Of a stretch of 64,000 nucleotides of DNA, positions 1 to 11,070 are shown piece after piece. Below the pieces are notes generated by a model. It was not told the origin of the DNA. It was given only the letters and a program-made list of their open reading frames with translations, and made no database searches. Source of the DNA: Vigna angularis (taxonomy: Eukaryota; Streptophyta; Magnoliopsida; Fabales; Fabaceae); the NCBI RefSeq assembly GCF_016808095.1, contig NC_068972.1, positions 40,579,029 to 40,643,028 on the forward strand. The letters are read 5' to 3'. The translations under genes and the position numbers were made by a program. The first letter of the stretch is position 1, and each line of letters starts with the position of its first letter.

Positions 1-3000
1 TTTGAAGTTGACAGTTAATAATGTCCTGTTGGATGGAAAGCATTTCTCAGCGTTCTAATATTTTTTCTTTCAAAAGTAAAAGATACTTAAGCTTGATGAA
101 CATTTTTGGTATGAACTTTCTAGCAATGTATTTACTAGTCTTTTCTATGAATAAGTTATTTATTCTCTTTCTTGTTCATTGTGATTTTCTCCTTATGTGT
201 TGCATGGTTCTGTTACTAATTGATTAACCTCTCCTGTAATCACAGTATGAATAAATGTACATAAGATGCTCCACATATTGTTATTTCAGGATATAGATGT
301 TGATACTAATTACAAAAATTACAGCTTGGGTGTAAGAAAATCTCTTGAAGCTTGGTCGGGTGTGCAGATTGATTTGGGATTGGTACGTGTTTTCACTTTA
401 TTTTGTCAGATCAATCTGTGTTTTATGAATTTAATTTATCAGCTGTTGGCTAAATCTCTGTCATCTTTCTCTTTTAGTGTTAGAAACTTTGTGTGAATTT
501 ATCTGGTCAAGAGGTATCGGATGTTTGAATTTTTTTGCTACAGATGGTGTAAAAGTCTTTTGAAACAATAAGTGGTTGGGAGAACTGTGTTGTATGCTTC
601 ATCTTATATATACAACGAGTTCATCTTATGTGTAATTATTTCAACAATTGTGTTGTATCAGCTTGGATGACTAACTTTAGGGATAATTTACAGCTATAAA
701 CTACGGTAGTATGATATGCTACAGTCGACTAATATTTTAACATTTGCTAACGAACCTAGATCAGTATTCCAATAATCTTCTACTTGATTTTTCTCTTGCA
801 ATGAATAGTGCATTCAGTGACAGTATCCTTTGTTGCTACTATTGCTCTGTTTCTTACTGTTTTTATCACGGATGTGGCTGTATACATTCATTGAAGTTTT
901 GATCATGAATTTTTAGTAAGGTAGCAATATTGTTTTCCCTATTCCTTTTTCCCATGTTGTGGGATTCTTTTTATAGTGTGCCTGTGTCATTTTATTCCTA
1001 TAATGTTTCAGGTAGAGGCTACAATTGAATATATATGTCGGAATGAAGGTAGTGGAGCAATTCTTGTATTTCTCACTGGCTGGGATGAAATCTCTAAACT
1101 ACTTGACAAACTTAAAGGAAATAACTTACTCGGAGACCCTCACAAGTTTTTGATCCTTCCTTTACATGGTTCAATGCCAACTGCCAACCAATGCGAAATA
1201 TTTGATCGTCCTCCTCCAAACAAGAGGCAAGCATGTTTCTTTTGTCAATTTCATTTATATCGTCTTCCATTTTAGAAATATGCTTGGAGAAGTTCATGAG
1301 TAGAAACATGCTCTATAGATGAAGGGGATAAAGATCAAGCCAGAAGCCAAACTACATATTGGACCTGAATGTGGGGATCTGGTGAATGTAAACTGGTTGA
1401 TCTAGTTTCCTTGGTTTTATTTTCAGGGATTTTCCCGTACAAACTGTACTATTGCTAACTTACCAAATTCAGAAGTAGCTTAAGATAGATTCCAGTTGAA
1501 GGCACTTTGTCTTTATTAATAAGAAAAGCTTAGGTTGGCAAGAAACTTAAGTTGTCCTCAAAATATAATAATTTGGAGAAAGGCTCCAACATATTAATAA
1601 TAATATATGTGAAACTGAATATTATTGTGCATTAGTGTCAATTTTCAGAATTTAACAACTGATGATGATATAATGAAACATGTTAATTGCTAGAGGAAGA
1701 TTGTTTCTGGGAAAAAATGTTGTCCAAAGGTGTTAGGTTCCAGACTTGGGAACCTAATATCAATGCTCACTTTCACTCCAAGAAACACAGAAAGATTGGA
1801 AGAAATCAATTGTATTCACAGTAAACGGTCTGTACATACAGCACCCAGAGGCCTAACCCTCTTCAACAGGTAAGTACCCGTTAACAATCTAAACAATCAA
1901 CAACCCATAACTCTTCTAACCAGCCAGTATTTATACCATCTTACACGCTCCCCCCCTTAACTGTCCTAGACAGTTAGTTCGTTATAGTCAGTTACACTTA
2001 TTCCTTCTCTCATACACTAACCACCTTTTCTTATTCCTATCAATACCCCCCCTTCATCATCAACCTTGTCCCCAAGGTTGAAATCAGGGTACTGCTCCTT
2101 GATTGTTATTTCATCTTCCCAAGTGGCCCCTTCTGGCCCTCCTTGTTGCCATTCGACCAGCACCTGCTGCACACTTCCTCCTTCTTCAGTCCTCTGCCTC
2201 CTGCCCAAAATTTTCATGGGCCAAAACGAAGGCCCCTCTGCCTGCAGGTCCGGTGGTAACTCCCTCTCCACCTGATGTTCTCCTACTGCCTTTTTCACCT
2301 GGGAAACATGGAACACAGGATGTATTCGAGCTGTCTCTGGCAACTGCAGCTTACAGGCTGCCTCCCCTACCATCTGAATTATCCGGAACGGCCCAAAGTA
2401 TCTGGCTGATAGCTTTGGGTGGAGTCTGGTAGGCATCGAGGATTGCCTATGGGGTCGTATCTTCAAATACACCCAGTCCCCTACTGCCACGTTCGCAACC
2501 CTCCTCTTTTTATTAGCTTGTCGCACCATAAGATCTTGCGCGCGCTCAAGATGGAACTTCAATTGTTTCAAAGCTTCGTCCCTGGTTTGAAGCTCTTGAT
2601 TCACAGCCTCCACTAGAGATTCGCCAGGAATGAATCTGTGCAAGGAGGGAGGTGCTCGCCCGTAAACAGCCTCAAAAGGGGTGCATCGGATTGCCCCCTG
2701 ATAGCACGTGTTATACCAAAACTCCGCCCACGATAACACAGTCATCCACCCTTTCGGCTGCTCGGAACAGAAACACCTGAGATATCCCTCTAACACCCGG
2801 TTCACCACCTCTGTCTGCCCGTCTGTCTCCGGGTGATACGCGGTGCTCATTTTTAACTGCGTCCCTTGGCCTTTGAACAATTCATTCCAGAACATGCTTA
2901 AGAACAAAGGGTCTCTGTCGGTCACGATGGATTTTGGAATCCCATGCAATCGTACTACTTCTCTTAGAAAACTCTCAGCCACCGTCCTTGCCGAATAAGG

Positions 3001-6000
3001 ATGCTTGAGTGGTATGAAATGGGCATACTTGCTCAGTCGATCCACCACCACCAAAATAGCGTCGTACCCCTGAGACTTAGGCAGCCGCACCACGAAATCC
3101 ATGCTAAGCTCTTCCCATATTGCATTCGGAATGGGCAAGGGTTGTAGTAATCCTTGCGGTGATGACGCTAAATACTTGTGTTGTTGGCACACAAGACATT
3201 TAGCCACGAACTCTGTAATGTCCTTTTTCATCCCCACCCAAAATAAGGACTGAGCTATCCTCCTATACGTCCGGTAAACTCCTGAATGACCCCCCATCTG
3301 CGTTAGGTGAAATTCTACCATCAATCTTGGTAGCCACGGAGACTGCGCCGACAACACCAACCTCCCCTTATAGTGCAGTCTTCCATGTTCTATCGTGTAT
3401 GCTGGGTGAGAATTTGGGTCCACCTCTATCTCTTCTATCACCTTACGTAGTTTCTCGTCCTCAGCTACCTCCTTCATTACTTCTTCGAAATCTTGCCAAT
3501 AGGGCCTGGCTATCACCGACAACTCCTTATCTTCGTCGTTCACCCCCTCATCTCTTCGGGACAACGCATCTGCCACTCGGTTGGTAGTCCCCACCTTATA
3601 TATGATTTCAAAATCGTATCCCAGCAATTTAGCTATCCAGTTTTGTTGATTCTGTGTCGTGATATGCTGCTCCAAGAGATACCGGAGGCTCCTCTGGTCA
3701 GTGTGGACTATGAATCTTTGTCCCAAAAGATAAGGACGCCAGTGCTGGATCGCTAATACCAGAGCCATCAGTTCTTTTTCATAAATGGACTTGCTGAGAG
3801 CTCCTTCCGATAAGGCCTTGCTGAAAAAGGCTATCGGCTTCTTCCCCTGCATCAATACAGCGCCAACCCCTTTGCCCGACGCATCGCACTCAATGTGAAA
3901 GGGTTGCTGAAAATTTGGGAGGGACAATACCGGGGCTGTCGTGACGGCTGTCTTCAACGTTTGCCATGCCTCCTCTGCTTTCTCATTCCAGGTAAACCCT
4001 CCTTTTTTCAATAGATCCGTTAGAGGCCTGGCAATTTTGCCGTAGTCCCTGATGAACCTTCGATAATACCCCGATAAACCCAAAAATCCCCTCACACTCT
4101 TCACTGATTTTGGCCGTTCCCCGTCCACCACCGCCTTTATCTTTTCATCGTCCATCTCCACGCCTCTGTGAGAGATAATGTGTCCCAAGTATTTGACTTG
4201 GGTTTGCCCGAACTCACACTTCCTCCGATTGGCCACCCACTGATCCCGTCTCAGGGTTGACAGGACTTTCCCAACGTGCTCCAAGTGCTCCTCCCAGGTT
4301 CGACTGTAGACCAGTATATCGTCGAAGAATACGAGCACAAACTTCCGCAAATAGGGCTTGAAGAGATGGTTCATAGTGCTCTGGAATGTTGCCGGCGCGT
4401 TGGTGAGCCCGAAAGGCATCACGACAAATTCGTAATGTCCCTGGTGTGTGCGGAACGCCGTCTTCTCGATATCCTTCTCGGCCATGCGGATTTGGTGGTA
4501 CCCGGCCTTCAAGTCCACCTTAGAAAAATAGGAAGCCCCCCCTAACTCGTCCAACAGCTCTTCTATCACCGGTATGGGAAACTTATCCGGCACCGTCGCT
4601 CTATTCAGGGCTCTGTAGTCTATGCAGAACCGCCAACTGCCATCTTTTTTCTTGACTAAAATTACTGGGCTGGAGTACGGGCTATGGCTCGGACGGATCA
4701 CCCCCGATCGGAGCATCTCCGAAACTTGCTGCTCGATCTCATCTTTCATTACATGTGGGTATCGGTACGGCCTGACATTGATCGGACCACTTCCCTCTTT
4801 AAGGTGTATCTGATGCACCGTCTCCCTGCTAGGTGGCAACCCCTCAAGCTCCGTGAACACCACGTCATGTTGTTCTAGTAAATCCCCCATCTGCTGCTTC
4901 TGTTTTTCAGTAAGGCCCGAACACTTTGGGCTGCTTGTATGGGTCTCGCACAAGCCCAACTCCCAGACCAAAAAACATGTTGCCACCTCATCTATTTTTT
5001 TTAAAGCTTCGGGGCCCACCACCCTCCTCTCTAACGTGGGATCCCCTTGTACAGTTATCCTCTTGTCTCCTTGTCTGTACTTCATCGTTAAAACTCTCCA
5101 GTCCACCGTCACCTCCCCAAGCTTGGCTAGCCACTCTACCCCTAAGATGACCTCCACCCCTCCGAGCTCGAAGATGTAAAAACGTTCCACGACTTGAGCC
5201 TCTCCTATCTCCAACGCTACCTTTTCGCAACAACCACTGATTCTCTTCCTCTGCCCGTCCCCCAGACTCACCAAATACGGCTGTGTTTTTGTCACCGTCA
5301 TCCGCAGTTCCTCCACCAACCGTCGATCAATGAAATTGTGGCTCGCGCCACTATCAATTAGAATTACTACCTCTCTTTGTCCGATGTGTCCTCGTAACTT
5401 CATTGTCTTGGGTGTCGTCAGCCCTCCGGCGGACAGTGCCGACAACTCCATTGTCTCAAGGTTCGTCTCCGACACTTCTTCACCTTCGACCTCTTCCTCT
5501 TCCTCAACCACAATTAGCATTTTGAGGCCCCTCTCTGGGCAGCGATGGCCGGGGCTGAAGGGTCCGCCGCATCTGAAACAACGACCCTCTTCCCTCCGTT
5601 TAAGATACTCCGGGTAAGGTAGATTGCGAACAGTCCGATCACCTCCGCCGCTGGTAGCCAGCCCCTTATTCCGTCCCTGTGTCGCGTCTTTATTAACAGA
5701 CCCCACACTTTCCGCCGTTCCTCCTCGCACCGTCACCGAACCCGACGCCTTCCCCCAAGAATTCTGATTCTTGGATAACCCCCCTCCTCCGGTCTTCGTG
5801 CATAATTTCTCCACATCCCTCGCCACTCGCATGGCGGTCATCAAATCCGATGGATCATGTGGCCGGACATGATCGCCCACCTCCTCCCTCAGACCGGACA
5901 GGAAATACCCCATGATCTGCTCCTCGGGTATCTGGGTCGTCTGCCCCACCAGAACTTCAAAATCGCGTATGTACTCCTCCACCGGTCCCGACTGTCGTAT

Positions 6001-9000
6001 GGTTGACAGCCTTTCATACACCGTTCCTCGTGTTCCTCCTCCAAAACGGATACCAAGGGCTCTCTTCAACCCATCCCAAGAAGAGTTCTTGGTTTTCTCT
6101 CGCCAGAATCGGAACCAGCTTCCGGCGTAGCCATCCATACTGATAAAGGCCAGTTCCAGTTTCTCCTCCTCCGCCACCTTCTGTACTTCGAAAAACTTCT
6201 CTGCTCTGCCAATCCATACCCAAGGTTCGCCCCCCTCAAAGACTGGTAATTCGACTCGTTTCCTCCATTGGCTCATACCTCCTTGGTTACCGTCTCCATT
6301 TCTTCCCCCTCCGCCGCTTGGACCACCACCATTATCGTTCACCGACGACTCACTCTCCCCCTGTTGCTTCCCGTGGTTATTGCGGTGACGTTCTCCAAGC
6401 GCCTTCAAGATTGCCTGGACGTCCTGGCGTATCGCCGCCGTATCAGCTTTCGTCTCTGCAATTGCCACTTCGACCGCCTCTAAGTGCCCTTCGACTACCA
6501 CCATTCTTCCCTCCATCTCTACGTGCGATGACACTCCGATTGGGGATCCGGCAGGTCGGACCAAATGTTAGGTTCCAGACTTGGGAACCTAATATCAATG
6601 CTCACTTTCACTCCAAGAAACACAGAAAGATTGGAAGAAATCAATTGTATTCACAGTAAACGGTCTGTACATACAGCACCCAGAGGCCTAACCCTCTTCA
6701 ACAGGTAAGTACCCGTTAACAATCTAAACAATCAACAACCCATAACTCTTCTAACCAGCCAGTATTTATACCATCTTACACGCTCCCCCCCTTAACTGTC
6801 CTAGACAGTTAGTTCGTTATAGTCAGTTACACTTATTCCTTCTCTCATACACTAACCACCTTTTCTTATTCCTATCAAAAGGTGTGGCTGTTCATTAACT
6901 TGAAATGACCATGGGAAATTAGGTACCTATTGAATAACCATTTATCAATTGGTTCTAGGAGCTGAGTCCATTTAAGGGGCCTTGCATAATCTAAACTCTT
7001 GGAAAACCTAACTTCTTGCATTGATATTTTTTTCTGCTTTGTTTTGTGCTTTACTGTATTGACACTGTAATTGACTTTTTACTTTACTGAATATACATCA
7101 AATGATCTGTTACGATGTGAGTTATTTTACTCTTTTGTATATTTGGTTTTCTTGACATTTGATTGTTATTTTGCTGTTGTAGGAAAATTGTTCTGGCAAC
7201 AAATATTGCTGAGAGTAGCATCACCATAGATGACGTTGTGTATGTCATAGACTGTGGCAAAGCGAAGGAGACCAGCTATGATGCTCTAAATAAGCTTGCC
7301 TGCTTGTTGCCATCATGGATTTCAAAGGCTTCAGCTCATCAGGTATTGAAGTTGTTCAATATATTTTTCACAGCATATATATTCCTCTCATTGAACATGT
7401 GACTCTTCAGGCTGAGCCCCTTATTTGTTAAACATTGTATTTGACTCTAATCCCTTGCTCCCCTCCCTTCGCCATTTCCAAAGATAAAAGACGGAGAAAC
7501 ATGCAATGTTTTACTTTTACTAATCGGTAGACTTTTCCAGAGACGTGGACGAGCTGGTCGAGTGCAACCTGGAGTTTGTTATAGGTTATACCCAAAACTG
7601 ATCCATGAAGCAATGCCTCAATACCAGTTAGCTGAAATCCTCCGAACACCTTTGCAAGAGTTGTGCCTTCATATTAAAAGTTTGCGGCTTGGAACTGTGG
7701 CATCATTTTTAGAAAAGGCACTTCAACCACCAGATCCTTTAGCTGTTAAGAATGCTATTGAACTTCTTAAAACAGTTGGGGCATTAGATGAACACGAGGA
7801 GCTCACTCCACTGGGTATATTATGCTGAATAAGTTTGTCTCCTTAAGCAATAGAGTCTAGATTTGGGATGTTATCTGAGGCTTAGCTAATTTGATACTTA
7901 CAGGTCGCCATCTTTGTAACATACCTTTGGACCCAAACATAGGAAAGATGCTTCTCATGGGCTCTATCTTTCAATGCCTCAATCCTGCCTTAACTATTGC
8001 TGCTGCTCTTGCTTACCGCAACCCGTTTGTCTTACCCATAAACAGAAAAGAGGAAGCTGATGCGGCAAAACAATCTTTTGCTGGTGATTCTTGCAGGTAA
8101 GTCCATCATATTGTTCTAGAAAATTGTTCCTTTCAGTAGTGCTCATTCAATTTTTACTACATCGATCATGCTAGTTCTCAATTATAATATAGATATATTT
8201 TTTGATTCAGTGATCACATAGCCCTTCTCAAAGCTTTTGAGGGATGGAAGGATGCAAAACGAAGTGGGAATGAGAAGCAGTTTTGTTGGGATAATTTTCT
8301 GTCCCCTGTAACCTTGCGGTTGATTGATGATATGAGGATGCAGTTTCTCAATTTATTATCTGACATTGGATTTGTTGACAAGTCCAGGGGACCTAATGTA
8401 AGCCCCTGTTCTGTTTCGAATGTATGGCTAAATTCTGAGCAAGTATTAGGAAAACGGTTATCAAACATATGATGTCTTTGCAGGCTTACAACCAGTACAG
8501 TCACGATTTGGAGATGGTTTGTGCAATTCTTTGTGCCGGGCTCTACCCCAATGTTGTGCAGTGCAAAAGAAGAGGGAAAAGGACAGCATTTTACACTAAA
8601 GAAGTAGGGAAGGTTGACATCCATCCTGCTTCTGTTAATGCTGCGGTTCATCTCTTTCCTCTGCCGTACATTGTGTATAGTGAAAAGGTGAAAACAACCA
8701 GCATCTATATTAGAGACTCTACGAATATTTCAGATTATGCCCTACTTCTATTTGGTGGTAATCTAGTCCCCAGCAAAAGTGGTGAGGGCATTGACATGCT
8801 TGGAGGTTACCTTCATTTCTCTGCTTCAAAAAGTGTTATCGAGTTAATAAGGGTAATGTTCCCCCTGACTTTTCCCAGCAAATCTCTTATGTTTTGGCTT
8901 TATTACTTGAAGAGATGATCTCACAATGGTTATTTGTTACAAAAACAAACGTATATATGGTAAAATTTGCAGTTAATTCAATTTCAACTATTGATTTTCT

Positions 9001-9246
9001 AACCAAGTGCTATTATTGGATTTTATCCCCTAAAGTGCACTCCTTGATTTAGAGGATCCTAATCTTAATTTTACCCATACTTGAGCATAACGATCTCTCG
9101 GTAATGGAATAATGCAGAAATTACGTGGGGAGCTTGACAAGCTTCTGAACAGAAAAATTGAAGAACCTGGATTTGACGTTTCTTCAGAAGGAAGGGGTGT
9201 GGTTGCCGCTGCTGTTGAGTTACTGCATAGTCAAGTCATTAGATAA
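1..9246 (+). CDS. DExH1: DExH1-like DEAH-box RNA helicase, 3' part (5' end outside window)
   Basis: ATP-dependent RNA helicase of the DEAH/RHA type. Exons read from splice sites and frame: 1-6 (tail of an exon), 290-382, 1012-1226, 7183-7342, 7541-7814, 7904-8096, 8211-8397, 8484-8852, 9118-9246. Together they give 541 codons plus stop with all phases consistent. The visible protein covers the RecA2 domain and the C-terminal part. [11 protein letters not shown] is in exon 1012-1226. Motif V ([21 protein letters not shown] region) opens exon 7183. Motif VI ([12 protein letters not shown]) spans the 7342/7541 junction. The winged-helix, ratchet and OB-fold segments follow, with a C-terminus like plant DExH1. 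The motifs and overall text match Arabidopsis At2g35920 better than DExH3 relatives, from memory. The third visible intron begins with GC, not GT, and holds a full LTR retrotransposon. Role is inferred from family: RNA unwinding or remodelling. Confidence 0.93.
1731..2042 (-). repeat. 3' LTR of the chromovirus (312 bp)
   Basis: Direct copy of 6566-6877. Its outer end carries a perfect 9-bp inverted repeat (1733-1741 and 1749-1757) around a 7-nt loop. The gag-pol stop codon falls inside this LTR, at 2017-2019. Confidence 0.95.
2017..6516 (-). CDS. Chromovirus Gag-Pol polyprotein, uninterrupted
   Basis: Single open frame of about 1500 codons from the first ATG at 6516. The frame is also open back to a TTG at 6564, next to the LTR. 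Order, counted from 6564: Gag (about residues 100-260, with W-rich capsid-like text); zinc knuckle [14 protein letters not shown] (about 329-342); aspartic protease DSGAS (about 404); reverse transcriptase with [13 protein letters not shown] and FFDDILVYS (about 747); RNase H starting [14 protein letters not shown]; integrase with an H-H-C-C zinc site and the D, D, E residues in SMDFVV, IVTDRDP and the ETDGQTE region; a GPF-type tail; and a chromodomain-like end ([15 protein letters not shown]). No stop or frameshift interrupts it, so the element could be competent. The last codons run through the polypurine tract into the 3' LTR. Confidence 0.95.
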   Translation of the reverse strand: MEGRMVVVEGHLEAVEVAIAETKADTAAIRQDVQAILKALGERHRNNHGKQQGESESSVNDNGGGPSGGGGRNGDGNQGGMSQWRKRVELPVFEGGEPWVWIGRAEKFFEVQKVAEEEKLELAFISMDGYAGSWFRFWREKTKNSSWDGLKRALGIRFGGGTRGTVYERLSTIRQSGPVEEYIRDFEVLVGQTTQIPEEQIMGYFLSGLREEVGDHVRPHDPSDLMTAMRVARDVEKLCTKTGGGGLSKNQNSWGKASGSVTVRGGTAESVGSVNKDATQGRNKGLATSGGGDRTVRNLPYPEYLKRREEGRCFRCGGPFSPGHRCPERGLKMLIVVEEEEEVEGEEVSETNLETMELSALSAGGLTTPKTMKLRGHIGQREVVILIDSGASHNFIDRRLVEELRMTVTKTQPYLVSLGDGQRKRISGCCEKVALEIGEAQVVERFYIFELGGVEVILGVEWLAKLGEVTVDWRVLTMKYRQGDKRITVQGDPTLERRVVGPEALKKIDEVATCFLVWELGLCETHTSSPKCSGLTEKQKQQMGDLLEQHDVVFTELEGLPPSRETVHQIHLKEGSGPINVRPYRYPHVMKDEIEQQVSEMLRSGVIRPSHSPYSSPVILVKKKDGSWRFCIDYRALNRATVPDKFPIPVIEELLDELGGASYFSKVDLKAGYHQIRMAEKDIEKTAFRTHQGHYEFVVMPFGLTNAPATFQSTMNHLFKPYLRKFVLVFFDDILVYSRTWEEHLEHVGKVLSTLRRDQWVANRRKCEFGQTQVKYLGHIISHRGVEMDDEKIKAVVDGERPKSVKSVRGFLGLSGYYRRFIRDYGKIARPLTDLLKKGGFTWNEKAEEAWQTLKTAVTTAPVLSLPNFQQPFHIECDASGKGVGAVLMQGKKPIAFFSKALSEGALSKSIYEKELMALVLAIQHWRPYLLGQRFIVHTDQRSLRYLLEQHITTQNQQNWIAKLLGYDFEIIYKVGTTNRVADALSRRDEGVNDEDKELSVIARPYWQDFEEVMKEVAEDEKLRKVIEEIEVDPNSHPAYTIEHGRLHYKGRLVLSAQSPWLPRLMVEFHLTQMGGHSGVYRTYRRIAQSLFWVGMKKDITEFVAKCLVCQQHKYLASSPQGLLQPLPIPNAIWEELSMDFVVRLPKSQGYDAILVVVDRLSKYAHFIPLKHPYSARTVAESFLREVVRLHGIPKSIVTDRDPLFLSMFWNELFKGQGTQLKMSTAYHPETDGQTEVVNRVLEGYLRCFCSEQPKGWMTVLSWAEFWYNTCYQGAIRCTPFEAVYGRAPPSLHRFIPGESLVEAVNQELQTRDEALKQLKFHLERAQDLMVRQANKKRRVANVAVGDWVYLKIRPHRQSSMPTRLHPKLSARYFGPFRIIQMVGEAACKLQLPETARIHPVFHVSQVKKAVGEHQVERELPPDLQAEGPSFWPMKILGRRQRTEEGGSVQQVLVEWQQGGPEGATWEDEITIKEQYPDFNLGDKVDDEGGVLIGIRKGG
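2046..2055 (-). other. Polypurine tract of the chromovirus
   Basis: Minus-strand GAAGGGGGGG ends three bases before the 3' LTR. This is the expected plus-strand DNA primer site. It lies inside the gag-pol reading frame and encodes glycines. Confidence 0.85.
6546..6563 (-). other. Primer-binding site of the chromovirus
   Basis: Minus-strand TGGTCCGACCTGCC begins two bases inside the 5' LTR edge. It has the TGG start expected of a site complementary to a tRNA 3' CCA end. I cannot name the tRNA with confidence. Confidence 0.65.
6566..6877 (-). repeat. 5' LTR of the chromovirus (312 bp)
   Basis: Same length and, by eye, same sequence as 1731-2042. The downstream target duplication AAAGG follows at 6878-6882. 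In element orientation this LTR should drive minus-strand transcription toward gag-pol. Confidence 0.95.
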
Positions 9247-10900
9247 TTTCCTTTTCCATGGCTAAATCATGCTGTTCTGAGTCCTGGCATTCATTAAATA
9301 TAATTTTTTGCGATTTTGGTAAAGTTTTTATTGATTGATAGCATTGGTATTTATCTAGAATATTTATGTGCAATGTCTGATTTCTTTGGTTAAAAGGAAG
9401 ATAATGATGGGAATAAGTTTACCCAACCACGGTTTTGTCTAAATAGGTTTGGCCTTTTTAAAATTTCAACGCACAGGTTATTTTAAGTTGACCTTGATTT
9501 TTAAAAAATCTTGGTTTGGCTTATTCCATGTTAAAATTTTAAAATATCTAAATAGGATAATAAGCTATTAAGTAAATGGGATTATTTTTAAATAGAAGTT
9601 TAATAATGATAACTCTAAACCGTAATAAAATTGAAAATAGGTAGGCTGTATGTAATGAGTCGAGAATAGTTTGTCTATATTGTACAAAATTAATTTAAAC
9701 TTTTGATACGACTGTTTGTATGCATTATAATGACACTTTGTTTTAAAAAAGTCATCTTTAAATAAATTTATTGTCGTTAATTTAAATATAGATAAACATA
9801 TTTAATATTTAAAAATGGAAAAGTGTTAAATGACATTGGTATAATTTTAGTACGGTTACACCAGTCCTCAATCATATTCGTGATTATATAAGTGGAAGAT
9901 GTATTGATAGAAATAAAAAAAAATTATTTTAGTTTATTTGAACGTTCGATTCTTAACTTGTAGTGTGTTTCTCCATTTATAATCTCCCTTTATATTTTTA
10001 AATTTAACATTTGCTGGTTCTTTGTTTACATTTGTGCAAATTTATATTCCATATATTTTCTTTGATTTATTTGGTTTAAAACTTGGAGTTAATGTATTCT
10101 TCTTTCTTTATCAAGTGGTATAAGAGTTTTTATTTCAAACCAAGTTAAAATGTGGTTTTTTCCAACCAAGTTTCTAATATAAGTTTTCCTTGTTCTTATT
10201 CCAAACTCGGTTATGCGTGTCTTAAGACATCAATTCAAATAGATGTTATACTTATTACAAAAACTAAATTACTGAGAAACTAATTAATCTTGAAGAGCAT
10301 CCACAGAACATATTCTTACACAATCATTCTTACTTAGTTTTACAATTTTTTTTAATGTAAAAAGTGTTACGACTGTTTAATAATTAAAAATGGAATTAAA
10401 AAAAATAATAAAAGCATTTGTTTCTTCATATATAATTTTTCATATTTTAAAATTTAAAATTAATAATTTTTAATTTTCCTAAATTTATTCATAGTAACTC
10501 TTGGAAAATGCAAAAAGATGCCCAGTTTTTTATGAAATAAAAAAATATTATAATAATTATTAAGTTAGAAAATGTTACTAAAATTTAGAATAAAATTATA
10601 AATTTTCCATAAAAATAATTATAAAACTAAATAATTTTTAATTGTTTTTATCATACACAATCAATAATAAAAAAGTGTATATAAAAAGTTAAAAAAATAG
10701 TGCAAATTTATTTTAATTGAAAAAATAATTATAAAAATGATAATTTTATTCATTAATGAATAGATGTGTAGCTAAGATCACATAGTTAAAGGTTAATTGG
10801 TTAGATTTGACATCCCATGATTTAGGAAAAAAGATGAAGAATAGCATTATTTGGAATTCACCCAAAATCGGAAAAATGAAAATAAAAATAAAAAAACTCA
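9247..10900. other. Helicase 3' UTR and AT-rich intergenic stretch
   Basis: Follows the helicase stop codon. The first roughly 150 bases are the probable 3' UTR. The rest is strongly AT-rich with short A/T runs. I see no convincing gene, RNA or intact mobile element. The part from about 10740 leads into the VIR promoter. Confidence 0.6.
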
Positions 10901-10904
10901 GAAT

Positions 10905-11070
10905 TCCCTTTCCCTCTCTCCTTAAGCACTACTCTCTCTCGTCTTCAGAGGTCGGCCACGAGCGCGCAACCCATAAAACCAAATCTGCGTTGCACCCAGG
11001 AGAGAGGCACTCACATAAACCCTAGAATTTTAAATTTTCATGTGTCTTTCTTCTTGATCTCAATTGTCAC
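10905..11070 (+). promoter_or_regulatory. VIR 5' leader: CT-rich start region and telo-box
   Basis: A pyrimidine-rich stretch at 10905-10945 resembles plant CT-rich transcription initiator regions. The telo-box AAACCCTAG is at 11017-11025, 46 bases before the start codon. Telo-boxes are common near the start of plant growth-related and housekeeping genes. No clear TATA box is seen at the expected distance. The transcription start is inferred. Confidence 0.55.
11040..11057 (+). CDS. Five-codon upstream ORF in the VIR leader
   Basis: ATG TGT CTT TCT TCT TGA lies 13 nt before the VIR ATG. If transcription starts near 10920 it is a minimal uORF that scanning ribosomes would meet just before the main start. 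The reading is direct; any effect is inferred. Confidence 0.5.
   Translation: MCLSS

Larger units (their letters stand above)
1731..6877 (-). mobile_element. Complete Ty3/gypsy chromovirus LTR retrotransposon inside a helicase intron
   Basis: A 5147-bp element with 312-bp LTRs at both ends, each starting TG and ending CA. It is flanked by a 5-bp target site duplication AAAGG at 1726-1730 and 6878-6882. By eye the two LTRs are identical, including a run of seven C, so insertion should be recent. Coding is on the minus strand, opposite to the host gene. A primer-binding site, a single gag-pol frame and a polypurine tract are all present. A chromodomain-like C-terminus, the short LTRs and the total size suggest the Reina-type chromovirus group; that lineage is an inference. 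Confidence 0.96.

Noticed and set aside
2066..6659. Many plus-strand open frames of 60-113 codons across the chromovirus
   Set aside because: They are shadows of the long minus-strand gag-pol frame. The GC-richer coding sequence leaves antisense frames open, and none has domain-like text.
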